DNA of 64,000 nt from Kordia aestuariivivens (GCF_014397005.1 NZ_JACGWS010000020.1:17100-81099); one strand, 5' to 3'. Positions 1-9,645 are shown, numbered from the stretch's first letter. The notes: generated by a model not told the origin, from the sequence alone. Made by a program: numbers and translations.

Positions 1-1
1 A

Positions 2-184
2 ACTCCTATAGGAGATGAAATAGTCATTGCACATGTTAAAGACACAATGTTATTGGACGGCAAACCAATGGAAATTGACGCTATTGTAGTATGGTGTATT
101 ATGGAAGGTGAAATTAAAGAAGCTTGGGACATCCCGATTGTTCGCACAGCAAAAATGATAAAACCTTTAAAAGAAAAACAATGA
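2..184 (+). CDS. NTF2-like / SnoaL-like protein, C-terminal part (partial)
   Basis: The reading frame is open from the window edge to a TGA at 182-184, so only the last 60 residues are visible. The segment has alternating short strands, with GDEIVIAHVKDT, a DG turn, then IDAIVVWCIMEGEIKEAWD. This resembles the final beta-strands of SnoaL/NTF2-fold proteins, where the last strand is typically xGKIxExWx. The fold often serves as a small-molecule isomerase or a binding domain, and the function cannot be told from the fragment. Its stop overlaps the ATG of the next gene (ATGA at 181-184), which suggests translational coupling with the acetyltransferase. The family assignment is inferred from pattern only. 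Confidence 0.5.
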   Translation, partial: TPIGDEIVIAHVKDTMLLDGKPMEIDAIVVWCIMEGEIKEAWDIPIVRTAKMIKPLKEKQ

Positions 185-939
185 AACTAGTTGAGGTTAC
201 ACCAGAAAATGCGGAAAGAGAGACTTTCTTCTGTATAAAGGACACCAAAAGACAAGGATTTAAGGATAAAGTTAATTGGTTTGAAAAGCGTCATAAAGAA
301 GGTTTAAGAATAAAAATCTTGAAAAACGATGAAGACAAGATGATTGGCTTTATTGAATATGTTCCAGCCAAAAATGCATGGCGACCTATAGATGCTGATA
401 CTTATATGTTTATTCATTGTACTTATATTTACTCTAAAAAAGAGAGAAGTCAAGGGTATGGCTCACTCCTTATTGAAGAAGCCGAAAAAGAAGCAAGGGC
501 CAGAGGTATGGATGGTGTATGTGTAATAACAAGCAAAGGTGGTTGGCTTGCGAATAAAAGCCTTTTTGAGAAAAATGGATTTGAGCAAATTGATGCAAAA
601 GACAGGTTTGAGCTTTTATCTAAAACATGGAACAAAGATGCTAAAAAACCGAAATTTCATGATTGGACAAGCCAACAAAAAAAATACAAAGGTTGGCACT
701 TGCTCTATGCGGATCAGTGCCCTTGGAGCGAGAAATCAGTTGTAGCAATATTAAATGTTGCAATGGATTATGATGTAGATTTAAAAGTATCAAAAATAAA
801 CACAGTAAAGGAAGCAAAAATGGCGCCTTCTGGCTTTGGTGTTTTCAATCTTTTGCATGATGGAAAATTATTAGACGACCATTATTTGAGTGCTACACGA
901 TTCAGAAGTATTTTAAAAAAAGAACTCAATATTACATAA
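181..939 (+). CDS. GNAT N-acetyltransferase with C-terminal YoaP-like domain
   Basis: This 252-aa protein has two parts. Residues about 1-150 form a GNAT fold. The acetyl-CoA loop region reads RSQGYGSLLIEEAEKEARARG, followed by the typical KSLFEKNGF motif. The C-terminal ~70 residues (from YADQCPWSEKSV) match the YoaP-like domain found in B. subtilis YoaP-type acetyltransferases, with a thioredoxin-like CPW near its start. The substrate is unknown. I chose the ATG at 181 because it overlaps the upstream stop (ATGA) and the GNAT fold begins there; an in-frame TTG at 124 would overlap the upstream gene by 60 bp. A strong hairpin terminator follows the stop. Confidence 0.8.
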   Translation: MKLVEVTPENAERETFFCIKDTKRQGFKDKVNWFEKRHKEGLRIKILKNDEDKMIGFIEYVPAKNAWRPIDADTYMFIHCTYIYSKKERSQGYGSLLIEEAEKEARARGMDGVCVITSKGGWLANKSLFEKNGFEQIDAKDRFELLSKTWNKDAKKPKFHDWTSQQKKYKGWHLLYADQCPWSEKSVVAILNVAMDYDVDLKVSKINTVKEAKMAPSGFGVFNLLHDGKLLDDHYLSATRFRSILKKELNIT

Positions 940-969
940 CGATTTTGATATCAAATATTGATAAAAGAA

Positions 970-1007
970 AAAACCTTGCTTCATCTGTTACGATGAAGCA
1001 AGGTTTT
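970..1007. terminator. Bidirectional intrinsic terminator
   Basis: A perfect 16-bp stem (970-985 with 992-1007) closes a 6-base loop, with A-rich and T-rich flanks. It sits between the convergent acetyltransferase (+) and the Arg-rich secreted protein (-), so it can end transcription from both sides. Confidence 0.85.
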
Positions 1008-1032
1008 CTTTTATAACTAAACAACTTATATT

Positions 1033-2364
1033 TTAGCTTCTTGTTCTAGCAGTTCTTTGTTTTCTACTAGTTGTCTTTTTTTGTGAACGATTTGATCGTT
1101 GTGTCGTTGTCGCTTTACGTTGCGAAGAACGATTTGATGATCGTGTAGCTCTAGAAGAAGAATTGCTTCTTTGTGGCGCTGCAACAGTTCTTCTGTTTGA
1201 TGAATTTCTGTTGGTGCGAACCGAATTGTTAGTATTTCTTGTCGATCTAGTTGGCGTTACGTTTCTTGTAGAACGTGTTGGTGTTACATTTCTAGTAGAA
1301 GCACTACGTGTTGTAGATCTTGTGTTTGTTCTTGTATTATTTGCGCTTGCATTGTTAGTGCGTTGCGTTCTTGTCGTATTTCTGTCAATTCTAGTGTTAT
1401 TAGGACTCGTACGAACATTAGGTGCAATTGTATTGTTTCGTGTGTTTCTCGTCGTACTTCTTACGTTGTTACGAGTTGTAGCTGCCGAACGCGTATTTTG
1501 ATTTCTAGTATTATTACGAGTTGTAACTGCCGAACGTGTATTTTGATTTCTGGTATTGTTACGAGTTGAAATTGCCGAACGTGTATTTCTTGTGTTTGTA
1601 TTTGTACGTGTTACCGTTCTTCTAGTATTATACACATTAGCATCGTTTCTACGAGTAACTCTACGGTCGTTTCTGTATACACTTCTTCTGTTTGTGTTTG
1701 CTCTTGCAGCACTGCGATATACATTTCCAATTCTAGCTCTTGCATATCTATATCTGTAATTGTTTCTATATGGACTGCAATAGGTGTAACGAATTGGTGT
1801 GTAAAACCTTCTGTATGGTCTTATGTTTACGAGACATAAGCTAATTTCTGGTCTGAAAAATACATTTCTGTAAAATGCAGTACGTTGTGAATATCTGTTA
1901 AATGGGTTGATGTAACCTCTAGTATGTGAAAATCGTAATAAGGTATCATAGTAAATGAATAATCCTCCAACTTGAATTAAGTTTCCAAATCCGTCATAGT
2001 TCATTAAAACATTTCCGACTCTATATACTCTTCCGTAATAATCGTAGAAAATTGGTGTGTTTTCAATTTGAACAATTGCACCATAATCATCATATTGAAT
2101 ATATGGATTGTAATCAAATCCTGAATTGAATGAAATATTAACGCCAGCAGCATTTATGTTTGCACTTACTCCGTTTTGTAGACGATTGATAAAGAAATCA
2201 AATTCTCCATCGTTGTATACTGAGAAAGTAATGCCTTCTTCCACAAATGAAATAGATTCGTTTCCGTTGTATGAAGCTATTGTTGAAGTGTTGCTTCGTT
2301 TTGCTTCGGTAGTACTTACTACCAAGAAGAATAGTCCTGTGAATGCGATTAATATTTTTTTCAT
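1033..2364 (-). CDS. Secreted protein with Arg/Thr/Asn-rich low-complexity tail
   Basis: This 443-aa protein starts with a lipid-free signal peptide (MKKILIAFTGLFFLVVSTTEA). Residues ~35-160 form a Tyr/Gly-rich domain with repeated short units such as GRVYRVGNVLMNYDGFGN and IQVGGLFIYYD. From about residue 195 the chain is extremely basic and of low complexity, built of TRNN/TRS units, including three near-copies of a 15-residue repeat (TRSA..TRNNTRNQN). The N-terminal domain is clearly paralogous to the next gene at 2747-3418 (FVEEGITFSVYNDGEFDF versus FVERGVEFFIFQNGEFDF). I know similar uncharacterised proteins in flavobacteria. The function is unknown; the polycationic tail suggests binding to anionic polymer, which is inference. 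Confidence 0.8.
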   Translation of the reverse strand: MKKILIAFTGLFFLVVSTTEAKRSNTSTIASYNGNESISFVEEGITFSVYNDGEFDFFINRLQNGVSANINAAGVNISFNSGFDYNPYIQYDDYGAIVQIENTPIFYDYYGRVYRVGNVLMNYDGFGNLIQVGGLFIYYDTLLRFSHTRGYINPFNRYSQRTAFYRNVFFRPEISLCLVNIRPYRRFYTPIRYTYCSPYRNNYRYRYARARIGNVYRSAARANTNRRSVYRNDRRVTRRNDANVYNTRRTVTRTNTNTRNTRSAISTRNNTRNQNTRSAVTTRNNTRNQNTRSAATTRNNVRSTTRNTRNNTIAPNVRTSPNNTRIDRNTTRTQRTNNASANNTRTNTRSTTRSASTRNVTPTRSTRNVTPTRSTRNTNNSVRTNRNSSNRRTVAAPQRSNSSSRATRSSNRSSQRKATTTQRSNRSQKKTTSRKQRTARTRS

Positions 2365-2746
2365 AACGTATGGTTTTAATGTTGTTATATACTAAACAAA
2401 CAACGTGCCAAGAATTTAGAAAGGTTTTTATAAAACTGAAAATAAAATTTGAAAATAAGCAAAATAACCGCTATAAAGTATGGTTTTTCCATACTGTAAA
2501 GTAATTGCTAATGACTACTTTAGGCGTCAATATAGTAGTGCTGTTACCGAAACCTAATTGCATAAGGGAAAATAGTTATAATCGTTTGATATAACCTTAA
2601 ATTTTGTAGTTTAGTTGCTCTTTATAGCTTTTGGATACTAAGATATACAGCGAAGAAATAGTTGGAGCGTTTTCTTTATACTATAACAAACCTCGTGAAT
2701 CATTATATGAATTCACGAGGTTTTGTAGTATATAGTAACTAATGAT
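2365..2746. other. Intergenic region upstream of the Arg-rich protein gene
   Basis: No plausible gene is seen. The region holds the leader of the minus-strand gene ending at 1033 and, at its right end, the terminator of the minus-strand gene starting at 3418. It is AT-rich with no clear promoter match. Confidence 0.5.
2688..2723. terminator. Intrinsic terminator of the 2747-3418 gene
   Basis: A perfect 13-bp stem (2688-2700 with 2711-2723) closes a 10-base loop. It lies 24 bp beyond the stop of the minus-strand gene, which ends at 2747. Confidence 0.8.
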
Positions 2747-3418
2747 TTAGTTTCCTTTTTTAATCTTTTTTTGTTTACCATTATTTCTGTAATAGTATAA
2801 ATCATCATCATTTGCAGGTAGATCATGTCCATTTTGAAAATCGTCATCAATATGTACATTTCCATGATTTATAGTACAATTGGTTGTTCCACAAAAAGCA
2901 CAACTTGCTATCGGTTTTACATTTCCAATTTGTCTTATCAATCTTCCTCTACGACTATATTTTAAATGCAATCCACCAATTTGTGTTACTTTTCCATGTC
3001 TTCTGTGGTAACGCATATAAATAGATCCGATTCTTTTTACTCTTCCAAGTCTGTCATAATTGATAAATAAATTTCCAATTCTTCGAACTCTTCCGTTATA
3101 ATCATGCTCTACACGAACTCCAATATTTCTAGTGTTGTTACGATTTCCTCTCGTACGAACTCTTGGTGCTCCATAAGTTGTGTTTACCGAACCTCTTCGT
3201 GTTCTACTGTACGTAATTGGATGTGTGTTAAAATCGAATTCTCCATTTTGGAAAATAAAAAATTCAACACCTCGTTCTACAAACTGAATTGGTTGTGCAT
3301 AACGATAGCGATTGGTTAACCCGTTTTCGCTTCCATCAAATTGGTCGCTCATTTCATTTGCTTGTGTAGCAGTTACACTAAGTAACAATCCTACGAATAA
3401 AAGGTAATAATTTTTCAT
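2747..3418 (-). CDS. Secreted basic protein, paralogue of the 1033-2364 product
   Basis: This 223-aa protein has a signal peptide (MKNYYLLFVGLLLSVTATQA) and a mature domain with repeated RVRRIGNLFINYDRLGRVKRIG-like units, which look like a small beta-repeat. It shares the FVE.G..F...NGEFDF block with its neighbour at 1033-2364 but lacks the long Arg-rich tail. It ends in an acidic stretch (NDDDLYYY) and a Lys-rich terminus. Two CxxC-like cysteine pairs (CAFCGTTNC) near residue 175 could bind metal. The tandem arrangement indicates duplication. The family occurs in related Flavobacteriia with unknown function. Confidence 0.78.
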   Translation of the reverse strand: MKNYYLLFVGLLLSVTATQANEMSDQFDGSENGLTNRYRYAQPIQFVERGVEFFIFQNGEFDFNTHPITYSRTRRGSVNTTYGAPRVRTRGNRNNTRNIGVRVEHDYNGRVRRIGNLFINYDRLGRVKRIGSIYMRYHRRHGKVTQIGGLHLKYSRRGRLIRQIGNVKPIASCAFCGTTNCTINHGNVHIDDDFQNGHDLPANDDDLYYYRNNGKQKKIKKGN

Positions 3419-3818
3419 ATTGTATACTTTTAGGGTTATGCCTACTCTTAAGCTTTTCGGCGGACGCTATTTGCTGTAGTTAATTTCAATTTGCGTGCCA
3501 AAAATGTAATTAATTGTTTATCAATATTTTAAATGGTGTTTCAAGAGTGGTATTTTTTGATTATTTTTAAAGATGTAACTCGAAAAATGTAACAATCGGA
3601 TGTTTTTTAGTACTGATGAGCATGAATCATTAATGAATTGAAAACGAATTTTTTACTAGTTTTTAAAGAATCATGATGTCATTAAAAAATTTATGAGTTA
3701 CTTTAGAATACATTTAATCAAATAAAAACAATGATTAGATGAGTATAGATTGACTGATGATGTATTCGCAAATTGTGAATAGATTTTAGCATCTTTGTGC
3801 AACCAACTATAAAAACCT
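3419..3818. other. Divergent intergenic region
   Basis: This 400-bp gap between divergent genes holds no credible ORF. An 8-mer at 3789-3796 (CATCTTTG) lies just upstream of the DUF3667 gene and is one mismatch from the Bacteroidota -7 box TAnnTTTG. No convincing -33 element was seen. Confidence 0.4.
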
Positions 3819-4901
3819 ATGTCAACCGAAACAAAACAGTGTCCCAATTGCGACTATCCATTGACATCTTATCACAACTTTTGTCCAAATTGCGGACAGA
3901 AAGTAGATGATAAGCTGAGCATGCGTTTGTTGTTTCATAACACCATTATGAATTACTTTTCGGTGGATGCGCGGTTTTTTAGAAGTTTTATTCCCTTATT
4001 AATACGACCAGGATATTTGGCAAAACAATATGTAAGCGGAAAACGTTTGATGTATTTGCATCCTGCACAATTTTACTTATTTGCTTCTATTGTATTTTTC
4101 TTTTTGTTTTCGGTTGCTACACGTCCATTGCAGCGGAAAGTTGACGATTCACTTAAAAGTTCATTTGGCAAAGAGAAGGCGATTATGGCTGATGTCAATC
4201 GCGTGAAGGATTCTTTATCAAAAGCACTAGAAATGCAGGCTGCTGATATGACTGGTGATGATAGCTTGGCAGTAGCTAAAGTGAAAAACTTATTGGATAC
4301 GAACTTCGAAAATGATTCTACAGCGACAAAAAATGAAAATTCGATTAATGGAAAAATATTTGGATTTAATTTTGATACCAAAAAACTAGATTCATTAGAC
4401 GCAATTGGCGCAAGTACCGATGACATGCTCAAAGTTATGGGCTACAAAGAGTCAGATGGTTGGTTTGCGAAATTTATTGGAAAACAAATTATAAAATTTA
4501 GAGCAAATAGCGGTGCAGGAATTTTGAAAGCTTTTATGGATACCATTCCAATATCGATGTTTTTCCTGATTCCAATCTTTGCATTTTTATTAAAAATACT
4601 CTATCGAAAACGCGGACGATTTGCGCATCACATGGTCTTTAGTTTCTACTATTTTGCGTTTATGTTTCTGGCAGCAAGTATCGTTTTAATCTCTAATTAT
4701 ATTGTAGATATTCCTGATTGGATTGACTTTTTAGTGATTGCTTCCACCTTTTTCTACTTGATTATAAGTCTCAAGCGATTCTATGAGCAAGGATATATTA
4801 AAACTTTCTTTAAAACGTGTATTCTTTCGTTTATCTACTTGATTTTTGTAGCGCCAGTTACGTTTGTAATGTTGTGGATAATTTCGTTTGTGTTGTATTA
4901 G
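3819..4901 (+). CDS. DUF3667 membrane protein with N-terminal zinc ribbon
   Basis: This 360-aa protein begins with a zinc ribbon (CPNC at residues 8-11, CPNC at 22-25). The conserved DUF3667 core follows (FFRSFIPLLIRPGYLAKQYVSGKR, then YLHPAQFYLFASIVFFFLFS). The middle ~130 residues are charged and probably extramembrane, and four more hydrophobic helices make up the C-terminal half. About five membrane segments are visible in total. The family is widespread in Bacteroidota and has no established function. The gene is monocistronic and convergent with uvrA. Confidence 0.85.
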   Translation: MSTETKQCPNCDYPLTSYHNFCPNCGQKVDDKLSMRLLFHNTIMNYFSVDARFFRSFIPLLIRPGYLAKQYVSGKRLMYLHPAQFYLFASIVFFFLFSVATRPLQRKVDDSLKSSFGKEKAIMADVNRVKDSLSKALEMQAADMTGDDSLAVAKVKNLLDTNFENDSTATKNENSINGKIFGFNFDTKKLDSLDAIGASTDDMLKVMGYKESDGWFAKFIGKQIIKFRANSGAGILKAFMDTIPISMFFLIPIFAFLLKILYRKRGRFAHHMVFSFYYFAFMFLAASIVLISNYIVDIPDWIDFLVIASTFFYLIISLKRFYEQGYIKTFFKTCILSFIYLIFVAPVTFVMLWIISFVLY

Positions 4902-5042
4902 AAGATTTTTTAAGCAGTCTAAATATGGAAATAAATTAACAGTATACGTCAAATTGAACTTGATTCAATTTCACATAATCTTTGAAAATTGTACGTTGAG
5001 ATTCAGAATGACAATTTTAAAGACTTTTCAAACTGCCTTAGA

Positions 5043-7823
5043 TTACAACTTCTCTTTCAAATACGCTCCAGTAAACGATTTTTTGTTTTTCGCAACTTCT
5101 TCAGGCGTTCCAAAAGCAACCAAGGTTCCACCATTTTTTCCACCACCAGGACCTAAATCAATAATATGATCGGCACATTTAATGAGTTCAATATTATGTT
5201 CTACAACAATAATAGAATGCCCTTTTTCAATTAAAGCATCAAATGATTTTAATAGTTTTTTAATATCATGAAAATGCAATCCTGTGGTAGGTTCATCAAA
5301 AATAAACAATGCTTTTTCTTTCGTTGTTCCTTTTACTAAAAATGAAGCCAATTTGATTCGTTGTGCTTCTCCACCAGAAAGTGTCGACGAACTTTGTCCG
5401 AGCGTTACATAACCCAATCCAACATCTTGCAATGGTTTTAGTTTTCTGTGAATTTTCTTTTGATCGTGTTTTGTAAAGAAATCCATGGCGTCGTCAATTG
5501 TCATGGTTAAAATATCGTCGATATTCTTTCCTTCATACGCAACTTCCAACACTTCTTTCTTAAAACGTTTTCCGCCACAAGTTTCACATTCCAAATGCAC
5601 ATCTGCCATAAATTGCATTTCAATCGTAACTTGTCCTTCACCTTTACAAGTTTCACAGCGTCCACCATCAACATTAAACGAAAAATGCTTTGTTTTATAA
5701 CCTCGTATGCTTGATAGTTTTTGACTTGCATACAACGCTCTTATATCGTCATACGCTTTGATGTACGTCACAGGATTGGAACGCGAAGAACGTCCAATCG
5801 GATTCTGATCCACAAATTCTATATGTTTTACATCACTATATTTTCCTTCTAATTTGGTGAATTGTCCCGCTTTTTCTCCATAACCGCCAGTTTCTTTCAA
5901 TAATGAAGGATACAATATTTTTTTGACCAACGAACTTTTTCCACTTCCTGAAACACCCGTAATTACGGTCAGCATCTTTAAAGGAAAGGTAACATCTATA
6001 TTCTTAAGATTGTTCTCGCGTGCGCCAACAACCGTCACATATTGATTGGAAGTTCTACGGTTTTGAGGAACTTCAATTTTCATCGTTTGGTTGAGGTATT
6101 TCGCGGTGAGCGAATCTGCTTTTAAAATCGTTTCATAATTACCATACGCAACTACATGTCCACCATTTGTTCCCGCTTCAGGACCAATATCAATAATTTC
6201 ATCCGCAGCACGCATAATATCTTCATCATGTTCTACGACAATAACCGTATTTCCTAAATCGCGGAGCGATATTAAAACTTGTATCAAGCGTTCGCTGTCT
6301 TTTGGATGCAATCCAATACTAGGTTCATCTAATATGTACATAGAACCTACCAAGCTACTTCCGAGCGACGTTGCTAAGTTGATTCGTTGCGATTCTCCAC
6401 CAGAAAGTGAATTCGATTTCCGATTCAAGGTTAAATAATCCAATCCGACATTCGTTAAAAATGTCAAACGGTTTTTGATTTCTTTTAGTAAACGTTTTGC
6501 AATATGTGTGTCGTGTTCACTGAGTTTTAATTCATTAAAGAAAACAATTAATTCATCTAATGGAAGCACCACTAAATCCGTGATGGTTTTTCCACCAATT
6601 TTCACATGATTTGCTTCCGATCGTAAACGTTTCCCTTCACACGTAGCACATTTAGTTTTTCCGCGATACCGCGATAACATCACTCGATTTTGAATTTTAT
6701 AGCTCTTCTCTTCTAAGAAAGTAAAAAACTGATGCAATCCTTCAAAGTATTTATTTCCGTCCCAAACGAGCTTCTTTTGTGCTTCCGTGAGTTCAAACCA
6801 AGGTTTGTGAATTGGAAAATCAAAATGATAGGCATTATTGACCAATTCATTTCTGTAATAGCTCATGCTTTCGCCACGCCAAGGGAAAATAGCATTTTCA
6901 TATACGGAAAGTCCTGTATTTGGAATTACTAAATCGGCGTCAATTCCGATAACATCTCCGTAACCTTCACATTTTGGACAGGCGCCATACGGATTGTTGA
7001 AACTGAATAAATGTACATTTGGTTCAAGAAACTTCATGCCATCCAACTCAAAGTTATTGCTGAAATGCATACTTTTTTTATCGTTTACAGTTTCAATATA
7101 ACATTCGCCTTTTCCTTCAAAGAAAGCAGTTTGTACAGCATCTGCCAATCGATTATAGAAATCTTCATCATCTGCAACCACAATACGATCAATCACTAAA
7201 AAGAAATCTTCTTTAAAATCTTCGTTGATTTCATCAATACGAAAAATTTCATCATTCTTCTTAATTCTCGCATATCCTTGTTGCGCCAATACTTTAATTG
7301 TATGGAAAGCGCTTCTACCTTCCGGAACCGTTACAGGCGCTATTAATAATAGTTTGCTGCGTTCTTCAAAAGTCTTTACATAATTGATGACATCCGAAAC
7401 GGTATGTTTTTTTACTTCGTTGCCAGAAATAGGAGAGATGGTTTTTCCAATTCGGGCAAAAAGCAATTTTAAATAGTCATAAATCTCTGTCGTTGTTCCA
7501 ACCGACGAACGCGGATTGGTTGAATTTACTTTTTGTTCAATAGCAATTGCAGGCGCAATCCCTTTAATATAATCTACTTTTGGTTTGTGTAAACGTCCTA
7601 AAAACTGTCGTGCGTATGATGATAAACTTTCTACATACCTTCGTTGCCCTTCGGCATATAAAGTATCAAATGCTAAACTGGATTTACCTGAACCCGAAAG
7701 CCCTGTAATCACAACCAATTTATTTCGCGGAATCACCACGTCAATATTTTTTAGGTTATGCAGTTTTGCACCTTTTATAATGATGTTTTCTTTTGGATTT
7801 ACAGTAGAGAGATCTTGTATCAT
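5043..7823 (-). CDS. uvrA: Excinuclease ABC subunit A
   Basis: This is the damage-recognition ATPase of nucleotide excision repair, acting with UvrB and UvrC. At 926 aa it is close to the usual ~940. It contains both ABC ATPase modules: Walker [10 protein letters not shown] near residue 42 and GVSGSGKSS near residue 630, and signatures LSGGESQRI and LSGGEAQRI. Zinc modules read [16 protein letters not shown] and CETCKGEG...CETCGGKRF. The Cys pair often seen after LLFAR in other phyla is replaced ([12 protein letters not shown]), which I believe is normal for this phylum. A TAnnTTTG box lies 18 bp upstream of the ATG. Confidence 0.97.
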   Translation of the reverse strand: MIQDLSTVNPKENIIIKGAKLHNLKNIDVVIPRNKLVVITGLSGSGKSSLAFDTLYAEGQRRYVESLSSYARQFLGRLHKPKVDYIKGIAPAIAIEQKVNSTNPRSSVGTTTEIYDYLKLLFARIGKTISPISGNEVKKHTVSDVINYVKTFEERSKLLLIAPVTVPEGRSAFHTIKVLAQQGYARIKKNDEIFRIDEINEDFKEDFFLVIDRIVVADDEDFYNRLADAVQTAFFEGKGECYIETVNDKKSMHFSNNFELDGMKFLEPNVHLFSFNNPYGACPKCEGYGDVIGIDADLVIPNTGLSVYENAIFPWRGESMSYYRNELVNNAYHFDFPIHKPWFELTEAQKKLVWDGNKYFEGLHQFFTFLEEKSYKIQNRVMLSRYRGKTKCATCEGKRLRSEANHVKIGGKTITDLVVLPLDELIVFFNELKLSEHDTHIAKRLLKEIKNRLTFLTNVGLDYLTLNRKSNSLSGGESQRINLATSLGSSLVGSMYILDEPSIGLHPKDSERLIQVLISLRDLGNTVIVVEHDEDIMRAADEIIDIGPEAGTNGGHVVAYGNYETILKADSLTAKYLNQTMKIEVPQNRRTSNQYVTVVGARENNLKNIDVTFPLKMLTVITGVSGSGKSSLVKKILYPSLLKETGGYGEKAGQFTKLEGKYSDVKHIEFVDQNPIGRSSRSNPVTYIKAYDDIRALYASQKLSSIRGYKTKHFSFNVDGGRCETCKGEGQVTIEMQFMADVHLECETCGGKRFKKEVLEVAYEGKNIDDILTMTIDDAMDFFTKHDQKKIHRKLKPLQDVGLGYVTLGQSSSTLSGGEAQRIKLASFLVKGTTKEKALFIFDEPTTGLHFHDIKKLLKSFDALIEKGHSIIVVEHNIELIKCADHIIDLGPGGGKNGGTLVAFGTPEEVAKNKKSFTGAYLKEKL

Positions 7824-8129
7824 TGAGAAAAAAATAATTGCAAAGATACTGCTTTTAATACTCGAATTGAAATGAATTTGAAGTAAAGAATAGTCAAAGT
7901 GCCCTGTATTTTTTATAGGTCTGTTTCCTTAAAAAGGGCGATTTTGCTTAATAAATACAGTCGAAATGTTAAATTATTAGATTTTATTTGCATTTCTTTA
8001 ACTAATGTTGTTATATTTGGTTCTTTAACAAACACTACAAAACAAAACTGCGTATAGCGTAAAAATACTTTTTTAAAAAATATAGACAGATTATCAGCCT
8101 CGATAATTATCACGTAAAAAAGTATTGCT
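7824..8129. other. Divergent promoter region between uvrA and the sigma factor gene
   Basis: The 306 bp between two divergent genes contains the uvrA -7 box at 7841-7848. I see no convincing gene in it; the short minus-strand ORF at 7913-8113 has no recognisable features. Confidence 0.5.
7841..7848 (-). promoter_or_regulatory. Putative -7 box of uvrA
   Basis: On the minus strand this reads TATCTTTG, matching the Bacteroidota -7 consensus TAnnTTTG, 18 bp before the uvrA start codon. No clear -33 TTG was found at the expected ~19 bp spacing, so this rests on one box and its position. Confidence 0.45.
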
Positions 8130-8711
8130 ATGAAACAGATTCTGCAAGATTCAGTATTGGTATCTAATTACATTAAGGGTGACGAGTGCGCATTAGGGAA
8201 ACTAATTGAGCGTCACAAACAACGTATATATAGTTTTATATATTCGAAAGTGTTAGATAGAGATATCACAGAAGATATTTTTCAAGATACTTTCATTAAG
8301 GTTATCAAAACTTTAAAAAAGGGAAATTATAACGAAGAAGGAAAATTTTTGCCTTGGGTTATGCGTATTTCACATAATCTTGTTATTGATCATTTTAGAA
8401 AGAACAATAGAATGCCAAAATATGATAATAATGGCGATTTTAATATTTTTTCTGTATTGAGTGATACCGATTTGAATGCCGAAAATAGAATCATCAAAAC
8501 ACAAGTAGAAACTGATGTTCGTCGCTTGGTTGATGAATTACCTAACGATCAAAAAGAAGTTTTATTAATGCGCATGTATCAAGATTTGAGTTTCAAAGAA
8601 ATCTCAGAGAAAACAGGCGTTAGCATCAATACTGCTTTGGGAAGAATGCGCTATGCATTGATCAATTTGAGGAAAGTAATCGATAAACATAACATAGTTT
8701 TAACAAACTAA
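8130..8711 (+). CDS. ECF-type sigma-70 family RNA polymerase sigma factor
   Basis: This 193-aa protein has sigma region 2 at residues ~18-90, with the core-binding stretch DITEDIFQDTFIKVIKTL and the -10-recognition helix LPWVMRISHNLVIDHFRK. Region 4 is at ~130-185 and has a helix-turn-helix (LSFKEISEKTGVSINTALGRMRYALINLRK). No anti-sigma gene is adjacent. A 47-aa ORF follows 51 bp downstream and is probably in the same transcript. This type of ECF factor is common in Flavobacteriia; its regulon is not visible here. Confidence 0.92.
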   Translation: MKQILQDSVLVSNYIKGDECALGKLIERHKQRIYSFIYSKVLDRDITEDIFQDTFIKVIKTLKKGNYNEEGKFLPWVMRISHNLVIDHFRKNNRMPKYDNNGDFNIFSVLSDTDLNAENRIIKTQVETDVRRLVDELPNDQKEVLLMRMYQDLSFKEISEKTGVSINTALGRMRYALINLRKVIDKHNIVLTN

Positions 8712-8762
8712 CACAATAATACTGAATTACATACGTTGTTGTTTTAAATAATAAACCACCGT

Positions 8763-8906
8763 ATGGCAAAAAATTACATTAAGAGTTCACCTGAAATTAA
8801 AAAAATGTCGCCTAAAAAGGAAACAATCAGCTTTCTGTTGAACTATTCGAAGGCTTTAAGTGTTATTAATTACAAAAGGATGAAGTTTGAAACGCTTCTC
8901 AACTAA
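8763..8906 (+). CDS. Small conserved protein downstream of the ECF sigma gene
   Basis: ATG to TAA encodes 47 aa, with the central motif MSPKKETISFLLNYSKALSV. I recall short proteins with a PKKETIxFLLNYSKxL core next to ECF sigma genes in several flavobacteria, which supports this being a real gene despite its size. It is basic, has no membrane segment and is probably cytosolic. Co-transcription with the sigma gene (51-bp gap, shared terminator 8 bp after the stop) suggests a regulator or accessory of that sigma factor, which is inference. Confidence 0.7.
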   Translation: MAKNYIKSSPEIKKMSPKKETISFLLNYSKALSVINYKRMKFETLLN

Positions 8907-8913
8907 ACTTTGG

Positions 8914-8940
8914 AAAAGACTCGTTAGCTGCGAGTCTTTT
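8914..8940. terminator. Shared bidirectional terminator
   Basis: A 10-bp stem (8914-8923 with 8931-8940) closes a 7-base loop and is followed by T-rich sequence. It ends the sigma/47-aa transcript. It also overlaps the last codons and the stop of the endonuclease III gene coming from the other side. Confidence 0.8.
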
Positions 8941-9589
8941 TATTTTTATAATACGCATCAATTACCGACTGTCTACCAACTGTTTTGGTAATAATATCGT
9001 TGTCCAAATCCCAACCGCGCGCTTGGCAATATTCTCTACCGTACCATATAATTTGTAAATGTAAATCGTTCCATTTTTCTTTTGGAAACAAACGTTTTGC
9101 GTCTTTTTCTGTTTGAACCACATTTTTTCCGTTGGTCAAATTCCAACGATACATCAATCTGTGAATGTGCGTGTCTACTGGAAATGCAGGAATTCCAAAT
9201 GCTTGACTGATCACAACACTTGCTGTTTTATGTCCGACTGCTGGCAATTCTTCTAAATCTTCTAAATTTTGCGGAACTTTTCCATCGTGTTTGTCAATCA
9301 AAATGTGCGACAAACCATAAATTCCTTTTGCTTTCATTGGCGATAAACCAACAGGCTTGATGATTTCTCTAATTTCTTCTACCGAAAGTTTGATCATATC
9401 GTACGGATTATCAGCTTTTGCAAACAACAAAGGCGTAATTTTATTCACGCGCACATCCGTACTTTGTGCAGACATTAATACGGCAATTAATAAGGTATAT
9501 GGATCTTTATGATCGAGTGGAACTGGAATTTCAGGATATATTTTTTCTAATGTATCAATAACAAACTGAACCTTTTCTTGTTTGGTCAT
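8924..9589 (-). CDS. nth: Endonuclease III, lacking the Fe-S cluster cysteines
   Basis: This 221-aa DNA glycosylase/AP lyase of base excision repair shows the helix-hairpin-helix (LEELPAVGHKTASVV) with catalytic Lys in GHKTA. The catalytic Asp is in FPVDTHIHRL. E. coli Nth carries C-x6-C-x2-C-x5-C near its C-terminus for a [4Fe-4S] cluster. Here the equivalent region reads GREYCQARGWDLDNDIITKTVG, with a single Cys, so the cluster cannot form. I believe this loss is shared by several flavobacterial homologues. The catalytic residues are intact, so activity is expected. Confidence 0.92.
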   Translation of the reverse strand: MTKQEKVQFVIDTLEKIYPEIPVPLDHKDPYTLLIAVLMSAQSTDVRVNKITPLLFAKADNPYDMIKLSVEEIREIIKPVGLSPMKAKGIYGLSHILIDKHDGKVPQNLEDLEELPAVGHKTASVVISQAFGIPAFPVDTHIHRLMYRWNLTNGKNVVQTEKDAKRLFPKEKWNDLHLQIIWYGREYCQARGWDLDNDIITKTVGRQSVIDAYYKNKKTRS

Positions 9590-9645
9590 TTTTCAGTATT
9601 TTTATACAAAAATAATCATTAAAAAGTAATAAAAAACAGAACGCT

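Noticed and set aside
1163..1501. Long plus-strand ORF opposite the Arg-rich tail (112 aa)
   Set aside because: It is a hydrophobic Val/Leu-rich mirror image of the Arg/Thr/Asn codons of the true gene on the other strand, with no independent start signal.
5507..5731. Second ORF within uvrA on the same strand in another frame
   Set aside because: A shadow of the uvrA zinc-module region; uvrA itself is continuous and full length.
7913..8113. 66-aa minus-strand ORF in the uvrA/sigma intergenic region
   Set aside because: Hydrophobic, without start context or homology, and it occupies the region where both promoters are expected.
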